64,000 bases of DNA from assembly GCA_025084515.1 (NCBI GenBank), contig JAJAGP010000419.1:94501-158500 (forward strand), written 5' to 3'. This DNA is from Ancistrus triradiatus. Lineage: Eukaryota; Chordata; Actinopteri; Siluriformes; Loricariidae. The translations under genes were made by a program, and so were the position numbers. Shown in pieces: positions 61,697 to 64,000 of the stretch. Within the stretch, counting starts at the first letter, position 1; each line of letters starts with the position of its first letter. The notes under the pieces were generated by a model that saw only the letters and a program-made list of their open reading frames with translations, was not told the origin of the DNA and did no database searches.

Positions 61697-61971
61697 CCCA
61701 GGAAATGTGACTGCAGGTTTTCCTTCAGTGCTGCTGAGCTGCTGCTGCTCGCTTGCACTCTCCTGCTTTACTCTGTCCATCACGAGCTCGTCTTTCTCCT
61801 GCTGCTTCTCCTCCACCTCCTTCTTAATCTCAGCAGGTGGCTGCTGCTGAGAAGTTGACGTTGGCGTTGCTGAGGAAGTGGCATTAGATGTGATTGGTGG
61901 TGTTGCCAGGACAGGGTTTACCAAGCCTACCTGAGGCACCACAGGGAGGGTCGGCCGAACAGGTGTGACAC
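61697..61971 (-). CDS. puf60: PUF60 linker exon (between RRM2 and UHM)
   Basis: The exon reads GVTPVRPTLPVVPQVGLVNP and then an S/T/Q-rich and Glu/Lys-rich low-complexity stretch of about 70 residues ending KPAVTFPG. The first part clearly corresponds to human PUF60 VTPARPPIPV...VGVVNPILASPP. The acceptor is CTAAG before GTGTC (the codon for the first Gly is split with the previous exon, phase 1). The donor is GGG followed by GTAAGT (phase 0), so it can splice in frame to the exon at 58414. Two oddities are described under findings: the conserved [16 protein letters not shown] segment expected just before the UHM is missing, and a SINE ends six bases into the intron. Confidence 0.92.
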
Positions 61972-62194
61972 CTTAGAAAGATGCAAAGAAAGCAGGCCAT
62001 AGTTAGCCATCACCCAAGAGATCACTTTATCCATGATGAGAGTTAGAGGAGTGTCAGATAGCTAACACAGGGTTTTTGTAGGGTCATCGTTTAGGCTCCT
62101 CTTAGTGCAAATCATTCTACACGGGCCCTAAAAAGGGTTGTACTGACTGCCAACCCGAAAGGGAAACAGGAACTTAATGCTCCAGAAGACACAG

Positions 62195-62290
62195 ACAGGC
62201 TGCAGTTAGCATTAGCAGGTTTGCTAGCGCAGCGGGTTCACCAATACATTAAGTGCTACAGTACAGACGAACTCCTCAGTTCATTGTACA
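62195..62290 (-). repeat. Repeat R1 fragment
   Basis: CAGGCTGCAGTTAGCATTAG and GGGTTCACCAATACATTAAG match the 17760-17820 part of R1. Confidence 0.6.
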
Positions 62291-62549
62291 GTTAACTTGC
62301 GTACTTTCTGTACTTGTGTTCTAGTGTAACTTCATCAGTAGCAGTACTGTTCCATTTCAAAATTCACATCTAACCAAGTACGCTCCAAATCCCCAGATGC
62401 GTTCTTGCTCCGCCCATATTATCGAGGACGCATCGGATGAGAAGACTCCAAACTGGACGTATAATTTCCAAAGCAATCCTGTTATTGTGTCACAGAATGA
62501 AGTTATAAGATTTTTTTAGGCGAAAACGTAGTTGTTTAAAATTCAGCTA

Positions 62550-62740
62550 TTTACATTTACAGCATTTAGCAGACGCCCTTATCCAGTTTTAACTGATACA
62601 CTCTTACAATCCAAGCAATTGTGTTTTAAGGGCCTTGCTCAAGGACCCAACAGTGGCAGCTTGGCAGAGGTGGGATTTGAACCCTGGACCTTTTGTTCCA
62701 GAGTCCAGTACCTTAACCGCTAGGCTACCACAGTCCCACG
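62550..62740 (-). repeat. tRNA-derived SINE
   Basis: The complement has head CTGTGGTAGCCTAGCGGTTA and box B GGGTTCAAATCCC; the tail CTGGATAAGGGCGTCTGC is present with a small mutation (AGTTTTAACTG instead of CGACTTACAATTG on the plus strand). Confidence 0.92.
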
Positions 62741-63147
62741 GTAGACCTAGCTATGCGGTCAGTTTAACAAGATAGAGCTTACATAAAAAAATGCTCAGGC
62801 AATTTGAGATGTTACATTAAGTTATTACCTTATGTGTTACACATTATGTTTCAACCTGCGTTCTAAATATGAATGGTCTGATATAAACTGAAGTTCATAA
62901 AGAAATTTCCTTTAAAATCAGACTTGTTTGGCGCTCGTTGATGTTTGGAAATGTTTCTATCTTATGCTTAAATGCGATCGGTTTGTTAGATCTGTTGTTA
63001 CACGTAGATTAAAGTATTCAATGGAAAGCAAAAGCTCTGAGCACTTCCACCACTGACAGGCTTTATACATAGCCAAGTATGCTACTGTTCCAATGGTAGA
63101 ATAACCGAACTGAGTCCTCCCATCATCAGGAGAATGTACTCAAGTCT

Positions 63148-63340
63148 GGGACTGTGGTAGCCTAGCTGGTAAGGTACTGGACTATGGACCACAAGATCCA
63201 GGGTTCAAACCCCACCTCTGCCAAGCTGCCACTGTTTGGTGCTTCAGCAAGGCCCTTCAAACACAATTGCTTGACTGTAAGATTGTATCAATTGTAAGTC
63301 GCCCTGGATAATGGCGTCTGCTAAATGCTGTAAATGTAAG
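63148..63340 (+). repeat. tRNA-derived SINE
   Basis: GACTGTGGTAGCCTAGCTGG head, box B GGGTTCAAACCCC, tail GTCGCCCTGGATAATGGCGT. Inverted relative to the copy at 62550-62740. Confidence 0.93.
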
Positions 63341-63354
63341 TCAAACTTCCTGTA

Positions 63355-63575
63355 CTTGGTATTGAGAAACGCCCCCCAGATTCAGGGAGCACTTGTACAA
63401 TACAACTCCATTAATGTATATAATGCGTTAGTGTGGGTCTGGAACAAATTAATTCAATTTAAATTAATTCCATAGGTGTATAAGATCCAGAGATTCTGAA
63501 AAATCTCTGTATTCGTCGTTTCCGGATCTCGACAAGCCTTCTGGAACGAATTGATGTCGAGAACCGAAGTACCAC
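63355..63575 (-). repeat. Repeat R1 fragment with end motif
   Basis: TACAACTCCATTAATGTATA, GGTCTGGAACAAATTAATTC, CGACAAGCCTTCTGGAACGA and GTCGAGAACCGAAGTACCAC. The last motif is probably the element end. Confidence 0.65.
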
Positions 63576-63776
63576 TTTACAACTGGTATTACTTCATATA
63601 CTAATAAAACAGTAATGTGAACAGTGCATAGGTCATCTGACAGTCGATAAAGCGGGAATAAGAACCACAAAATACTAACAGTCACTGATAACCAGGGCAG
63701 GTTTGTATGTACGTATTCAGTTAATATTTTAGCCTTATGACAAAAATGACAGGGTAGTACTTAAATATAGTGATAC

Positions 63777-63894
63777 CTGTAATTAGGCCTGGGGCCTGAG
63801 CTGCCAGCACGGCCTGAGGGAGCCCCATTTGCTGACTGAGGAGCTGGGCTGGTGTCGTTAATGAACTTAGCACAGATGCTCCTGCTACAGCCTC
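63777..63894 (-). CDS. puf60: PUF60 Ala/Gln-rich linker exon
   Basis: This 118-nt exon starts after the acceptor CTTGTAG and reads EAVAGASVLSSLTTPAQLLS, then QQMGLPQAVLAAQAPGLIT. It parallels human PUF60 (EAVAGAAVLG... and LPQAVMAAQAPGVIT). The donor is ACAG followed by GTATCA, leaving one base of a Gly codon that is completed by GT of the next exon, matching the phase there. It follows the second RRM, which must lie beyond position 64000. The exon encodes flexible linker sequence with no catalytic or RNA-contacting motif. Confidence 0.93.
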
Positions 63895-64000
63895 CTACAA
63901 GTCACAGCACAAGGTGGGATGGTTAGTTATTCACGTTTAATACACCCAGTCACACTAGCTTTGCATTCCAAACTCAAACCTACAGTACAGCTTTTGTATT

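Larger units (their letters stand above)
61972..63776 (-). other. puf60: puf60 penultimate intron
   Basis: Bounded by donor GTATCA and acceptor CTAAG. It contains two SINE copies in opposite orientation (62550-62740 and 63148-63340) and two fragments of the MITE-like repeat also seen at 8690 and 17660. The rest, including 61972-62190 and 62741-63147, shows nothing recognisable. Confidence 0.75.

Noticed and set aside
1..64000. CRISPR array, operon, phage or prokaryotic mobile elements
   Set aside because: No regularly spaced direct repeats and no prokaryotic gene arrangement; spliced vertebrate exons and fish SINEs identify a eukaryotic genome.

Overview
The window looks like a ray-finned fish (teleost) nuclear genome. 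It has an AT-rich background, isolated spliced exons with canonical splice sites, many Tc1/mariner-type DNA transposons, tRNA-derived SINEs ending in the fish 'GTCGCTCTGGATAAGGGCG' tail, MITEs and long dinucleotide microsatellites. The repeat set would suit an otophysan such as a catfish, but that is inference. There is no prokaryotic-style gene organisation, and nearly every open frame of 60-200 codons is a transposase remnant, a repeat shadow or chance.

Two host genes are recognisable, both on the minus strand. (1) puf60 (poly(U)-binding splicing factor): three 3'-terminal coding exons at 63777-63894, 61697-61971 and 58115-58414. They encode the Ala/Gln/Pro-rich linker and the C-terminal U2AF-homology motif; the 3' UTR ends near 57700 and the two upstream RRMs lie beyond position 64000. 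(2) scrib (Scribble, a LAP-family polarity scaffold): coding exon 1 at 48983-49141, preceded by a CpG-richer promoter/5' UTR up to about 49950. I could find no second scrib exon, so positions 1-48982 appear to be scrib intron 1. PUF60 and SCRIB are also same-strand neighbours in human, so the order is conserved synteny.

Layout. 1-48982: scrib intron 1, packed with Tc1-like elements of several families (called A to H here), four pogo-type MITEs with a retained HTH mini-ORF, a LINE fragment, seven SINE copies plus one fragment at the window edge, inverted pairs of MITE-like repeats, and (AT)n, (CA)n and hairpin-forming microsatellites. 48983-49950: scrib exon 1 and promoter. 49950-57700: intergenic DNA dominated by nested transposons, including a LINE inside a Tc1. 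57700-64000: 3' end of puf60, with introns holding a Tc1, a hAT/ZBED fossil and SINEs. One SINE ends six bases from a puf60 5' splice site.

I see no previously undescribed biological system. The points most worth checking are the SINE at the puf60 splice donor, the apparent absence of a conserved puf60 linker segment, the HTH-only pogo MITEs, and the layered TE insertions, which give a relative chronology.
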